Part shown: piece after piece, positions 27,802 through 36,399 of the stretch | Layout: each line of letters opens with the position of its first letter | Numbering within the stretch: position 1 is the first letter of the stretch | Assembly: GCA_034522155.1 (NCBI GenBank) | Contig: JAXHLP010000013.1 | Span: 1 to 64,000 of the forward strand | Length of the DNA: 64,000 nt | Reading direction: 5' to 3' | From: Salinilacustrithrix sp034522155 | GTDB taxonomy: Bacteria; Actinomycetota; Acidimicrobiia; Acidimicrobiales; Salinilacustritrichaceae | Made by a program: the position numbers and the translations under genes | The notes under the pieces: model-generated | The model's database searches: none | What the model saw: only the letters and a program-made list of their open reading frames with translations | What the model was told of the DNA's origin: nothing

Positions 27802-28619
27802 ACCGGCCCACCCTCGGGGTTCTTCTCGTGGATCAGTCGCAGGCCGTGCAGGGTCAGCCAGGGCTCGTGGTGGTCGATCGTCTCCGACAGCGGCGTGATC
27901 AGACCCGACAGGCCGCCGGTGGCCACGACCGTGGTCGACTCGCCGAGCTCCTCCTCGAAGCGGTGAACCATGCCGTCGACCACGGCGGTGAAGCCGTACA
28001 CGGCACCCGACTGCATCGACTCGACCGTGGAGCGACCGATCACGTGCTCGGGTTCGACGAGCTCGACCCGGCGCAGCGCGGCAGCCCGGCCGAACAGGGC
28101 ATCGAGGCTGATGTCGATGCCGGGGAAGATCGCACCACCCATGTACTCGCCCTTGGCCGAGATGGCCTCGAAGGTGGTGGCGGTGCCGAAGTCGATGACG
28201 ATGGTGGGACCACCGAAGAGGTCCCAGGCCGCCACCGCGTCGGCGATCCGGTCGGAGCCGACCTCCTTGGGGTTGTCGTAGAGGATCGGCATGCCCGTCT
28301 TGACGCCGGGCTCGACGACCAGCGCGTCCTGGCCGAGGTACCGTTCGCTGAAGCGGCGCAGCGCCCCGGTGACGCGGGGTACCGACGAGCAGACGGAGAA
28401 CCCGTTGACGTCGCGGGGCCAACCGAAGCCGTGGAAGGCGAGGAACTCCTGGAACAGCAGGGCGTACTCGTCGGCGGTTCGCTCCACGTTGGTGGCGATG
28501 CGCCAGTGGTCGAGGAGGTCGGTGTCAGCGACCCGGGCCTCGGGTTCGGTCTCGGTGTCGACCTGGTACAGACCGATGACGGTCTGGGTGTTGCCGACGT
28601 CGACGGCCAGGAGATTCAC
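27798..28619 (-). CDS. coaX: type III pantothenate kinase
   Basis: A 273-residue ASKHA-fold kinase that phosphorylates pantothenate, the first step of CoA synthesis. LLAVDVGNTQTVIGLY is the first phosphate motif, EVGSDRIADAVAAW carries the conserved Asp, and VIDFGTATTFEAIS the second. GGAIFPGI and GLSGLI complete the site. Type III enzymes are not feedback-inhibited by CoA. The GTG start at 28619 has TAGCGT eight bases before it and no ribosome binding site. panC and panD, which make pantothenate, lie 5 kb downstream on the same strand. Confidence 0.96.
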   Translation of the reverse strand: MNLLAVDVGNTQTVIGLYQVDTETEPEARVADTDLLDHWRIATNVERTADEYALLFQEFLAFHGFGWPRDVNGFSVCSSVPRVTGALRRFSERYLGQDALVVEPGVKTGMPILYDNPKEVGSDRIADAVAAWDLFGGPTIVIDFGTATTFEAISAKGEYMGGAIFPGIDISLDALFGRAAALRRVELVEPEHVIGRSTVESMQSGAVYGFTAVVDGMVHRFEEELGESTTVVATGGLSGLITPLSETIDHHEPWLTLHGLRLIHEKNPEGGPV

Positions 28620-28630
28620 GGCGGCCGACG

Positions 28631-30055
28631 CTACGCGATGCCGGTTTCCGCCTCCCCATCCGATCGCCCGGAGTCGTCGGATCCGTCGGCGCGCTCGGGC
28701 CACACGGGGTCGACCTCGAGGATCCCGGACAGGTGGTTCGCGTAGATCTCCCGGAAGTCGATCGTGGCTTCGAGGTGAGCGAGGATCGCCTCGAAGCCCA
28801 CCGACATCCGACCGAGCAGCACGTGCTCGCGGGGCACGTCGAGCCGTTGGAGCAGCTTGAGCTCGTCGACGCCGACCCGAAGTCGCATCGACTCGGCGAT
28901 GATGTCGGCGAGCATCTCGCGCGAGTAGGTGAACGGCTGGGGCCCGCGCGTTCCACGCATCCAGTTGCTCAGCGGCTCGAGTAGTGCCTGGGCGTCGAAG
29001 CCATCTCGGCGACGCAGGAACCCGGCCTCGACGAAGCTGTCGAGGATGGCGTCCTCGTCGCCCGACATGAGCGCGGCCGCCAGCCGACGCAGCCGTTGTC
29101 GCTGGGCCTCGTCGATGCGCGCCACGCACCCGAAGTCGAGGAATGTCACCGTCCCGTCCTCGTGGAACAGGAAGTTGCCCGGGTGGCTGTCGACGTTGAC
29201 GATCCCGTGGTCGTAGGCCGAGGTCGCGTAGAAGCGGGCGATCACGCGTCCCCACTGATCCCGCTGGTGCTGAGGCGCCTCGAGCGCAGCCGTCCAGCGC
29301 ATGGCGTCGACGTAGGTGGAGGTGAGCACGCGCTCGGTGGAGTACTCGCCCCACACCTCGGGGATGTCGACGCCGGGGTCGTCGCGGAACAGTTCGACGA
29401 AGTCGGCCTGGTTGCGAGCTTCGATCCGGTAGTCGAGCTCTTCGGAGACCCGGTCGCGGACCTCGTCGATGATGGCCCGCACGTCGACGTCGCCCACCAG
29501 GCCGGCGAGCATCTTCTGACCGAGTCGGCCGACGGCGGAGAGGAGCGCGGCATTGCGCAGGTCGGCCTCCACCGCCTTGGCGACGCCGGGGTACTGGACC
29601 TTGACCACCAGCTCGTGGTCGCCGAGGTGCGCCGAGTGGACCTGGCCGATCGACGCCGCCGCCATCGGTACGGGCGAGAAGAAGTCGAACAGCTCGTCCG
29701 GATGCGCGCCGAGCTCGTGGGTCACGACCTCGACCACCGACTCGTAGGGCATGGCCGGCGCATCGGACTGCAGGATGCTGAACGCCGACCGGTACTCCTC
29801 GGGGATGAGCGACACGTCGAGGAAGGACAGCGCCTGGCCGACCTTCATGGCTGCGCCCTTCATCTCGCCGAGCTCCCGGGCGATCTCCTCGGCGGCAGCC
29901 TGCAGCTTGGGGTCGGCGGCGATGTCCTCGACCCGGTCGCCACGCAGCGCGCGGGCCTGGGCGATGGCGGCTGCGGCGGCCCCCTTGCTGAGCAGACGGG
30001 CCGGGGTCGCGGCCCGGCGGAACCGCCCACCGAGGCGGAACGGATCGTTCGCCAC
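28631..30055 (-). CDS. ABC1/UbiB-family atypical kinase
   Basis: A 474-residue member of the ABC1/UbiB/ADCK family. The family-specific KxGQ motif appears as KVGQALSF, the Ala-rich nucleotide loop as MAAASIGQVHSA, and the catalytic region as NVDSHPGNFLF with FLDFGCVAR as the metal-binding DFG. UbiB proteins act in quinone synthesis or lipid metabolism in other bacteria; most actinobacterial members are unstudied. The GTG at 30055 starts three bases after the nadC stop, so translation is probably coupled. A link to quinone is plausible because a polyprenyl synthase lies nearby, but this is inference. Confidence 0.9.
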   Translation of the reverse strand: MANDPFRLGGRFRRAATPARLLSKGAAAAAIAQARALRGDRVEDIAADPKLQAAAEEIARELGEMKGAAMKVGQALSFLDVSLIPEEYRSAFSILQSDAPAMPYESVVEVVTHELGAHPDELFDFFSPVPMAAASIGQVHSAHLGDHELVVKVQYPGVAKAVEADLRNAALLSAVGRLGQKMLAGLVGDVDVRAIIDEVRDRVSEELDYRIEARNQADFVELFRDDPGVDIPEVWGEYSTERVLTSTYVDAMRWTAALEAPQHQRDQWGRVIARFYATSAYDHGIVNVDSHPGNFLFHEDGTVTFLDFGCVARIDEAQRQRLRRLAAALMSGDEDAILDSFVEAGFLRRRDGFDAQALLEPLSNWMRGTRGPQPFTYSREMLADIIAESMRLRVGVDELKLLQRLDVPREHVLLGRMSVGFEAILAHLEATIDFREIYANHLSGILEVDPVWPERADGSDDSGRSDGEAETGIA

Positions 30056-30057
30056 CG

Positions 30058-30936
30058 CTAGCCCGCGACATCCAGGCCGATGTCGAGCGCGGGCGCCGAC
30101 TGGGTGATCTGGCTGGTCGAGACCAGGTCGACGCCGCTCGCCGCGTACGCGGCCGCGGTCTCCACCGTGATGCCGCCGGAGCACTCCAGCAGCGGGCGGC
30201 GAGTCCGGTTCTCCGTCGCCCATTCGTCGGCTGCAGCGACCGCGGCCTCGGCCTCGGCGGGGGTGAAGTTGTCGAGGAGGACAGCGTCGCACCCGGCGTC
30301 GAACGCCTCGGTCATCTCGTCGACGTTCTCGACCTCGACGTGGATCGTGCGGGCGGGCCAGGCCGTCCGGGCCCGGCGCACGGCCTCGTCGATCCCGAGC
30401 TCGGCCAGGTGGTTGTCCTTGAACATCACCCAGTCGGACAGGTTGCCGCGGTGGCTGGCACCGCCGCCGGCGCGCACCGCCGCCTTCTCCAGCGCCCGGA
30501 GCCCAGGGGTGGTCTTGCGGGTGTCCCAGACGCGGGCGGAACCACCTTCGGCCGCGGCGAGGGCGACGCGCCGGGTTGCGGTGGCCACCCCGCTGAGGTG
30601 GCAGAGGAAGTTCAACGCGGTGCGCTCGGCGGTCAGGACGGGGGCGAGCGGGCCCATGACCCGACCGAGCACCTCCCCGGGCTCGATACGGTCGCCCTCG
30701 GCCACGGCCCAGTCGACCGTGACCGAGGCGTCGACCTGGGCGAACGCCTCGGTCACGCAGGCCGTGCCGGCGACGACACCCTCGTCCCGCGTGACGAACG
30801 ACGCGACCGTGGTGCGCTCGGCGGGGATGAGCGCCGCGGACAGATCGCCGAGCGGCGTGAGGTCCTCGGCGAGCGCGACCGCAACTGCGGCGCGCACTGC
30901 GTGGATGGGCGGCTCGACCGGCACCTCGTCACGCAT
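30058..30936 (-). CDS. nadC: nicotinate-nucleotide pyrophosphorylase (carboxylating)
   Basis: A 292-residue quinolinate phosphoribosyltransferase that forms nicotinate mononucleotide in de novo NAD synthesis. WDTRKTTPGLRALEKAAVRAGGG is the substrate-binding segment (cited by its positions near residues 135-157), with MFKDNHL and VEVENVDE and LLDNFTP forming the barrel face. Length is typical. The ATG at 30936 gives the standard N-terminal helix; there is no obvious ribosome binding site. nadB is 169 bases upstream on the same strand. nadA, usually between or next to them, is missing from the window. Confidence 0.96.
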   Translation of the reverse strand: MRDEVPVEPPIHAVRAAVAVALAEDLTPLGDLSAALIPAERTTVASFVTRDEGVVAGTACVTEAFAQVDASVTVDWAVAEGDRIEPGEVLGRVMGPLAPVLTAERTALNFLCHLSGVATATRRVALAAAEGGSARVWDTRKTTPGLRALEKAAVRAGGGASHRGNLSDWVMFKDNHLAELGIDEAVRRARTAWPARTIHVEVENVDEMTEAFDAGCDAVLLDNFTPAEAEAAVAAADEWATENRTRRPLLECSGGITVETAAAYAASGVDLVSTSQITQSAPALDIGLDVAG

Positions 30937-31105
30937 GCCAGCAGCCTGCCACGGCCCTGACGCCGGGACACCGAACCCCGGTCGGGGCGTTCCACCACGC
31001 CGACACGACACCCCGAGAACCCCACCGCCCGAACCCGGATCGAGCCGTTCCATCACCGCACCGGCACGACCCGAGCACCGCGCGCGGCGCCCGGGGCGGG
31101 CGGAC

Positions 31106-32671
31106 TCAGGTGCCGCCGAGCACGAAGCGGACCTCGAGATCACCGTCTCGATCGGGGTAGTCGGTGCGGGTGTGGGCGCCGCGGGTCTCGGTCCGGAGCC
31201 GGGCCGCGGTCGCCACCGAGACACCGAGGGTCCCGAGGTTGCGAAGCTCGGCCGACGGGACGTCGGCGACGGGCACATGGGCCACCTCGAGCGCGTCGGC
31301 GATCACCGACGCCAGCGACGCGTCGTCGCGGAGCACACCGGCATCGTCGAACATGCGGCGCTGGAACCGGTCGCGCTCCCGTTCGACGTCGCCGGGCACA
31401 CCGGGCTGTTCGACGGGCTCGATCGCCACGGCGTCGATGGGCCGAACGGGAACGCCACCGCGTTCGCCGAGCAACCCCCGCATTGCGCCGGTGGGCTCGG
31501 CGCCATCCTTGCCCCCATCGATCGCCTCGACCACCCGCGGGCCGAAGACCATGCCGTCGAGGAGCGAGTTTGATGCCAACCGGTTGGCGCCGTGCACGCC
31601 GTTGCAGGCGACCTCGCCGGCCACCCAGAGGCCGGGCACCGTCGCAGCACCGTCGAGATCGGCCACCACGCCACCACAGCAGTAGTGCGCCGCGGGCGCG
31701 ACCGGGAGCCAGTCGGTGGTCGGGTCGAGACCCACCCGTTCGAGTGCGGCTCTGATCGTGGGGAAGCGGGCGTCGAAGTCGTCGAGCACGGTGGCGTCGA
31801 GCCAGACGTGGTCGGTCCGGTCCGTCTGGAGCTGGGCGCAGATGGCGCGGGAAACGATGTCGCGCGGCTGGAGCTCGTCGACGAACTGCTCGCCGCCGGC
31901 GCCCCGCAGCAACGCGCCGTGACCCCGCAGCGCCTCGGACAGCAACGGTCGCGGCATCGACGAGTGGTGCAGCGCCGTGGGGTGGAACTGCACGAACTCC
32001 ACATCGGCCACGGCTGCGCCCACTCGCAACGCCATCGCCGTGCCGTCGCCAGTGGCCTCGAACGGGTTGGTGGTCACCGAGTACAGCTGCCCGCCGCCGC
32101 CCGTGGCCATGAGCACGTGCCGCGCCCGAACCTCGATGCGCTGCCCGTCCTCGTCGAGCGCACGCACACCCACGCACCGACCGCCGTCGACCAGCAGGTC
32201 CAGCGCGAACGTGCGCTCGAGAACCACCGCGGCGGTCTTCTGCACCGCTTCGACCAGCGCACGTTCCACCTCGACACCGGTGGCCGCACCGCCAGCGTGG
32301 AGGATCCGAGGGTGGCTGTGGCCGCCCTCGCGGGCGAGCTGGTACTCCCCGCGCTCGTCCTGGTCGAACATGGCGCCCAGCGCGATGAGCTCGTTGACGC
32401 GCGCCGGCCCCTCGTCGACCAGCACGCGCACCGCATCGAGGTCGCAGAGCCCGGCACCGGCGGTGATGGTGTCGGCGAGGTGGTGGTCGGTGGAATCGGG
32501 GTCGCCGCCGAGAACCGCGGCCACGCCACCCTGCGCCCAGCGGGTGGTCGACTGCTGGAGCTCGGCCTTGGTGAGCACGCCGACCCGCATCCGGTGCACG
32601 TCGGCGGCCCGCACCGCGGCCGACAGGCCGGCGACGCCGGAGCCGAGCACGAGCAGGTCGAGTTCGTCCAC
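31106..32671 (-). CDS. nadB: L-aspartate oxidase
   Basis: A 521-residue flavoprotein that oxidises L-aspartate to iminoaspartate, the first step of de novo NAD synthesis. The FAD Rossmann motif LLVLGSGVAGLSAAVRA starts at residue 5. TRWAQGGVAA, EGGHSHPRILHAGG, FVQFHPTAL and GEVACNGVHGANRLASNSLL are family signatures. The GTG at 32671 begins VDELDLLVLGSG. It is divergent from a methyltransferase gene with only 33 bases between start codons. Iminoaspartate is unstable, so NadA must be encoded elsewhere. Confidence 0.96.
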   Translation of the reverse strand: MDELDLLVLGSGVAGLSAAVRAADVHRMRVGVLTKAELQQSTTRWAQGGVAAVLGGDPDSTDHHLADTITAGAGLCDLDAVRVLVDEGPARVNELIALGAMFDQDERGEYQLAREGGHSHPRILHAGGAATGVEVERALVEAVQKTAAVVLERTFALDLLVDGGRCVGVRALDEDGQRIEVRARHVLMATGGGGQLYSVTTNPFEATGDGTAMALRVGAAVADVEFVQFHPTALHHSSMPRPLLSEALRGHGALLRGAGGEQFVDELQPRDIVSRAICAQLQTDRTDHVWLDATVLDDFDARFPTIRAALERVGLDPTTDWLPVAPAAHYCCGGVVADLDGAATVPGLWVAGEVACNGVHGANRLASNSLLDGMVFGPRVVEAIDGGKDGAEPTGAMRGLLGERGGVPVRPIDAVAIEPVEQPGVPGDVERERDRFQRRMFDDAGVLRDDASLASVIADALEVAHVPVADVPSAELRNLGTLGVSVATAARLRTETRGAHTRTDYPDRDGDLEVRFVLGGT

Positions 32672-32704
32672 AGCGGCAGTCTGCCCCAGACTCCTGCCGT
32701 GACC

Positions 32705-33271
32705 ATGTGGGACGGCGACGACTACCAGAGGCGGATGGACGAGCTGGCGAGGTCCGGCAAGGACATGCACGGCGAGGCGCGCTTCGTGCTGGCCCTCGAC
32801 CCGGCGAGCGTGCTCGATGCCGGGTGCGGGACCGGACGCGTGGCCGTCGAGCTCGCCAACCACGTGGACGACGTCGTGGGCTGCGACGTCGACGCGTCGA
32901 TGCTGGCCACCGCTCGGGAACGTGGCCCCGACGTCGAGTGGGTCGAGGCCGACCTGCGGACCATGGACCTCGGGCGCACGTTCGCGGTGGTGCTCATGGC
33001 CGGCAACGTGCCGCTGTTCACGTCGCCGGGGACACAGGTCGAGCTCGTCGCCGGCGCGGCGCGACACGTCGCACGCGGCGGCGTGCTGATCGCCGGCTTC
33101 TCCACCGATTGGTCCGACCGGCCCTACGACACCGAGTCCTACGACGAGCACTGCGCCGCAGCCGGCCTCACCCTCGTCGAGCGGTTCTCGACCTGGGACC
33201 GCGACCCGTGGTCACCGACCTCGAACTACGCGGTGTCGGTGCATGTTCCAGCGACGCCCGACGCGCCCTGA
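32705..33271 (+). CDS. class I SAM-dependent methyltransferase
   Basis: A 188-residue Rossmann-fold methyltransferase. Motif I reads VLDAGCGTGRVAVELA, motif II is VGCDVDASML, and motif III WVEADLRTMDL. The substrate is unknown; the small size and lack of other domains fit the UbiE-like Methyltransf_25 group. ATG 32705 is used; GTG 32699 in the same frame is equally possible and lies seven bases after a CAGACT hexamer. It runs divergently from nadB, but this proximity may be chance. The last 26 coding bases are part of a 48-base duplication that reappears 60 bases downstream. Confidence 0.85.
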   Translation: MWDGDDYQRRMDELARSGKDMHGEARFVLALDPASVLDAGCGTGRVAVELANHVDDVVGCDVDASMLATARERGPDVEWVEADLRTMDLGRTFAVVLMAGNVPLFTSPGTQVELVAGAARHVARGGVLIAGFSTDWSDRPYDTESYDEHCAAAGLTLVERFSTWDRDPWSPTSNYAVSVHVPATPDAP

Positions 33272-33353
33272 GCGCGACACAGGTCGCAGGAATTCCGACC
33301 GCCGATTCCGGCGACGCCCGACGCGCCTCTGGCGCGATGCAGGTCGCAGGAAT
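33246..33353. repeat. 48-base direct repeat with 60-base period spanning a stop codon
   Basis: Copies at 33246-33293 and 33306-33353 share about 85-90 % of bases, including GCGACGCCCGACGCGCC and CAGGTCGCAGGAAT. The first copy holds the TGA of the methyltransferase gene; the second is intergenic. Confidence 0.8.
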
Positions 33354-33394
33354 CGCGGCGATCGGGCCGGGCGCTCGATCGGGAGCCGGACCGT

Positions 33395-33434
33395 TCTTCA
33401 GTTGGCGGGGCCGACTCTTCAGTTGGCGGGGCCG
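33395..33434. repeat. 19-base direct repeat with 21-base period at the panD 3' end
   Basis: TCTTCAGTTGGCGGGGCCG occurs exactly at 33395-33413 and 33416-33434. The second copy contains the panD stop codon on the minus strand. Confidence 0.85.
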
Positions 33435-33871
33435 GCGCCCCGGACCGATTCGCCCTCGACTTCGATGTAGCGGTGCGGGGCGGGGCCGTGCTGCTGCTCG
33501 GCGAGCAGCTCGGCGGTGACCTCGTCGATCTCGCGGTTGTCGCCGTCGACGTGGACCACGATGGGCTCGTAGCCGGCCAGCTCGGCCTGCTCGTAGTCGG
33601 CGTAGGAGATGAGGATCACCTTGTCGCCCGGGCTGACGAGGCGGGCGGCGGCGCCGTTGAGACAGATCACACCCGATCCGCGGGGACCGGCGATGGTGTA
33701 GGTCTCGAGCCGGGCGCCGTTGTCGACGTCGACGATGGCGACCTGCTCGTACTCCATGATGTCGGAGGCGTCGAGCAGGTCCTGGTCGACGGTGACCGAA
33801 CCCACGTAGTGCAGGTTGGCGTCGGTGACCGTGGCGCGATGGATCTTGGACTTCATCATGCGGCGACGCAT
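33419..33871 (-). CDS. panD: aspartate 1-decarboxylase proenzyme
   Basis: A 150-residue pyruvoyl-dependent enzyme making beta-alanine for pantothenate. The proenzyme cleaves itself between Gly24 and Ser25 (HYVGSVTVD), and Ser25 becomes the pyruvoyl group. That numbering, identical to the E. coli enzyme, and GAGGAG nine bases upstream support the ATG at 33871 over nearby ATGs at 33859 and 33856. GAAARLVSPGDKVILISYA is the other conserved stretch. The C-terminus is about 15-20 residues longer than usual and ends in duplicated DNA. The start lies five bases after the panC stop. Confidence 0.95.
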   Translation of the reverse strand: MRRRMMKSKIHRATVTDANLHYVGSVTVDQDLLDASDIMEYEQVAIVDVDNGARLETYTIAGPRGSGVICLNGAAARLVSPGDKVILISYADYEQAELAGYEPIVVHVDGDNREIDEVTAELLAEQQHGPAPHRYIEVEGESVRGAGPAN

Positions 33872-33876
33872 GCGGA

Positions 33877-34800
33877 TCAACTCCTCTGGGTGGGCGCCGT
33901 CTTCGCCGTTCGGCACGGAGCCGGCGGCACGGTCACCCCCACGTTGTCGATGAGACGGGTGGTAGCGAAGCGCACGGCGGCGAGCAGGCGCAAATCGCCG
34001 TACAGACCGTCGTGGCCGTCGGGGAACGGGGTCAGGGTGGCGGCGTCGACGACGTCGGCGTAGTCGAGCGAGCTGTCGGTCTCGGGGCCCGTGGCCTCCT
34101 CGACCACCCGGGCCATGAGTGCCCGGATCTCGGCTGGATCGGTCTCACCGGCGAGCACGGCGGCTGCCCCGCAGCGCAGGGCCCGGTGCACGACGGGTGC
34201 GGCGGCGCGCTGGGTCTCGGTGAGGTAGGCGTTGCGGCTCGACATGGCGAGACCGTCGTCCTCGCGGACGGTCTCGCAGCCGACGACCTCGACCGGCATG
34301 GACAGGTCGGCGACCATGCGCGCCACGACAGCGAGCTGCTGGAAGTCCTTCTCGCCGAAGTACGCCCGGCACGGCCCGACGATGGAGAGGAGCTTGGCGA
34401 CGACCGTGGCCACCCCGGCGAAGTGTGTCGGCCGGCTGGCCCCCTCGAAACCGGCGGAGACACCGTCGACGGTGACGGTGGTGGCGATGGGGTGCCCGTC
34501 CGGATACATCTCGGCAGACGAGGGGACGAACAGCACATCGACGCCAGCCTCCTCGGCGAGGGCGGCGTCGCGCTCGAGATCGCGCGGGTAGTCGTCGAGG
34601 TCCTCGTGGGCGGCGAACTGGAGCGGGTTGACGAACACGGACGCGACGACGACCTCGGTCTCGGTCCGCGCGGCCCGCATGAGCGAGACGTGTCCCTCGT
34701 GGAGATAGCCCATGGTCGGGGCGAACCCCACGGTCCGGCCCTCGGCCCGGGCGGCGTCGAGCAGCGAACGGAGCTCGGCGATGGTGGCGACGTGCTTCAT
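33877..34800 (-). CDS. panC: pantothenate synthetase
   Basis: A 307-residue ligase that joins pantoate and beta-alanine using ATP. Signature elements: FAPTMGYLHEGHVSLMRAAR (ATP-binding HxGH), VFVNPLQF, AYFGEKDFQQLAVV (the KDxQQ loop) and MSSRNAYLT. Length is normal for the family. The ATG at 34800 overlaps the stop of the upstream DUF2520 gene (ATGA) and the 3' end runs into panD, so all three are co-translated. The same trio occurs in M. tuberculosis as Rv3601c-Rv3603c. Confidence 0.97.
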   Translation of the reverse strand: MKHVATIAELRSLLDAARAEGRTVGFAPTMGYLHEGHVSLMRAARTETEVVVASVFVNPLQFAAHEDLDDYPRDLERDAALAEEAGVDVLFVPSSAEMYPDGHPIATTVTVDGVSAGFEGASRPTHFAGVATVVAKLLSIVGPCRAYFGEKDFQQLAVVARMVADLSMPVEVVGCETVREDDGLAMSSRNAYLTETQRAAAPVVHRALRCGAAAVLAGETDPAEIRALMARVVEEATGPETDSSLDYADVVDAATLTPFPDGHDGLYGDLRLLAAVRFATTRLIDNVGVTVPPAPCRTAKTAPTQRS

Positions 34801-35537
34801 GCCGGCACCTGCTCGCTCAGACGGCGGGCGGCGTCGGCCAGCACCGAGTAGCTGGTTCGTTCGTCCTCGGGCAGCGCCTCGAGATGGCGGGCCACGGTGG
34901 CCCAGTCGCCCCGGGCCACCGGGCCCGTGAGCGCGTCGTGGGCGCCGACGGCGGCGACGTTGTCGAGTGCGCCCCGGGCGAGGTCGAGGTACGCCTCGAG
35001 CGGCACGCCGATGCTGTCGGCGATGCGCTCGACCTGACCGAGCAGGGCGACGAGGTGGTTGGCGGCGATGGCGGCGCCGGCGTGGTAGCGAACACGGTCC
35101 TCGTCGGCCACGGCGACGGACCGCCCGTCGAGCGCGCCGACGAGCTCGCCGGTGGTGTGCTCGTCGCCCGCAACGGCGAACCAGGCGCCGCGGAGCCGCT
35201 CGGCGCCGAGCTCGGGGTCGGGCAGGGACACGAGGGGGTGCACCGACGCGACCCGGGGGTGGGGCGCGAGCGCATCGAGTCCGAGCGAGCCGGCAAGGTG
35301 GACGACGACGGCCTCGCCCGGTCGCAGGGACGAGGCCACCTCGGCGACGTCACCGTCGGGCACGGCGAGCACGACCACGCGGGCGCCAGTGGTCGCGACG
35401 GATCGGTCGACGTCGCGACCGAGCGGGCCTTCGACCGACCAGCCCGCGGCGCGAAGGGCACCGGCGAGCGACCCACCGGCGCGGCCGGCGCCGATGACGC
35501 GCGCGTCGAACTCGTCCGTCGTGAGCACTGCAGGCAT
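34797..35537 (-). CDS. Rossmann-like / DUF2520 domain protein of the pantothenate operon
   Basis: A 246-residue protein. Residues of about 10-115 form a Rossmann-like NAD(P) domain (VIGAGRAGGSLAGALRAAGW), and the rest is the helical DUF2520 domain (AAIAANHLVALLGQVERI). The layout resembles 6-phosphogluconate-dehydrogenase-like ketopantoate reductases. Its fixed position before panC-panD, as with Rv3603c, suggests that it may supply or replace ketopantoate reductase, but this is inference. The ATG at 35537 follows AGAAGGG by about five bases. Confidence 0.85.
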   Translation of the reverse strand: MPAVLTTDEFDARVIGAGRAGGSLAGALRAAGWSVEGPLGRDVDRSVATTGARVVVLAVPDGDVAEVASSLRPGEAVVVHLAGSLGLDALAPHPRVASVHPLVSLPDPELGAERLRGAWFAVAGDEHTTGELVGALDGRSVAVADEDRVRYHAGAAIAANHLVALLGQVERIADSIGVPLEAYLDLARGALDNVAAVGAHDALTGPVARGDWATVARHLEALPEDERTSYSVLADAARRLSEQVPA

Positions 35538-35581
35538 GAGAACCCTTCTGGATACGGCCCGTGGTGGTGCCGGTCCGGTGC

Positions 35582-36037
35582 TCAGGATAGCGGGCCGACG
35601 TGGTCGACGCTGCCGTCGTCGACCCGGGATTCCCAGTCGTCGGCCACGAGCTCGGGGGCCAGGTCACGCAGTGGCCGGACCACGAACCGCCGGACCCACA
35701 GGCGCGGGTGCGGGATCTCGAGGTCGGGTTCGTCGACGGTGACGCCCTCCATCCACAGGATGTCGACGTCGAGGGTTCGTGGCCCCCAGCGGACATCCCG
35801 CACCCGGCCGGCCGCTGCTTCGATGCGGTGGCACACCCCGAGCAACTCGTGGGGTGTGAGGTCGGTGTCGATCTCGACCACCAGGTTCAGGAACCGGTCC
35901 TGGTCGGGCCCACCCACCGGGTCGGTCTCGTACACATCGGACACGGCGACCACACCGGGCAACGAGGCGACCGCCGTGCGCAACTGGCCCCGCCGATCCC
36001 CCAGGTTGGACCCCAGCCCGAGGAAGGTGCGGGTCAC
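35582..36037 (-). CDS. folK: 2-amino-4-hydroxy-6-hydroxymethyldihydropteridine diphosphokinase
   Basis: A 151-residue HPPK that pyrophosphorylates the pterin for folate synthesis. FLGLGSNLGDRRGQL opens the fold, YETDPVGGPDQDRFLNLV binds the pterin, and RWGPRTLDVDIL is the PROSITE-type signature with the two Mg-binding Asp residues. The GTG at 36037 overlaps the folB stop (GTGA). It ends 44 bases before the DUF2520-panC-panD set, so the folate and pantothenate operons are adjacent on the same strand, as in mycobacteria. Confidence 0.96.
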   Translation of the reverse strand: MTRTFLGLGSNLGDRRGQLRTAVASLPGVVAVSDVYETDPVGGPDQDRFLNLVVEIDTDLTPHELLGVCHRIEAAAGRVRDVRWGPRTLDVDILWMEGVTVDEPDLEIPHPRLWVRRFVVRPLRDLAPELVADDWESRVDDGSVDHVGPLS

Positions 36038-36399
36038 GAGCTGGTACGGCGGAGTCGCACGCCGGCGGTCCGGACATCGAGAGGAATCGGCGGACGCAGC
36101 TTCCGCACGGTGACGGTGACCGCCGCACCGCGTCCGGCGACTCGCAGCGCCGCGTCGGCAGCCACGGTCGCGACCCGCTCCACGAGGTGGTGATGGGTCG
36201 ATTCGACCGCGGCCGCGACGACGAGCGCCACCTCGCCGTAGTCGACCGTGTCGTCGACGTCGTCGGACGCACCGGCGGCACCCAGGTCGAGCTCGAGGAC
36301 GAGATCGATCTCGAGGGGCTGGGATTGCGCGCGCTCGGCATCGGTGACCCCCACGCGACAGAGCACGCGGAGCGCCTCGAGCCGGATCTCGTCGGTCAT
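36034..36399 (-). CDS. folB: dihydroneopterin aldolase
   Basis: A 121-residue T-fold enzyme converting dihydroneopterin to 6-hydroxymethyldihydropterin and glycolaldehyde. LEALRVLCRVGVTDAERA is the N-terminal strand with the substrate-binding region, TVDYGEVA carries the conserved Tyr, and TVRKLRPPIP has the catalytic Lys and the Pro-rich end. Length is typical. The ATG at 36399 overlaps the stop of the phosphatase-like gene and the 3' end overlaps folK, giving a continuous chain of overlapping genes. Confidence 0.95.
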   Translation of the reverse strand: MTDEIRLEALRVLCRVGVTDAERAQSQPLEIDLVLELDLGAAGASDDVDDTVDYGEVALVVAAAVESTHHHLVERVATVAADAALRVAGRGAAVTVTVRKLRPPIPLDVRTAGVRLRRTSS

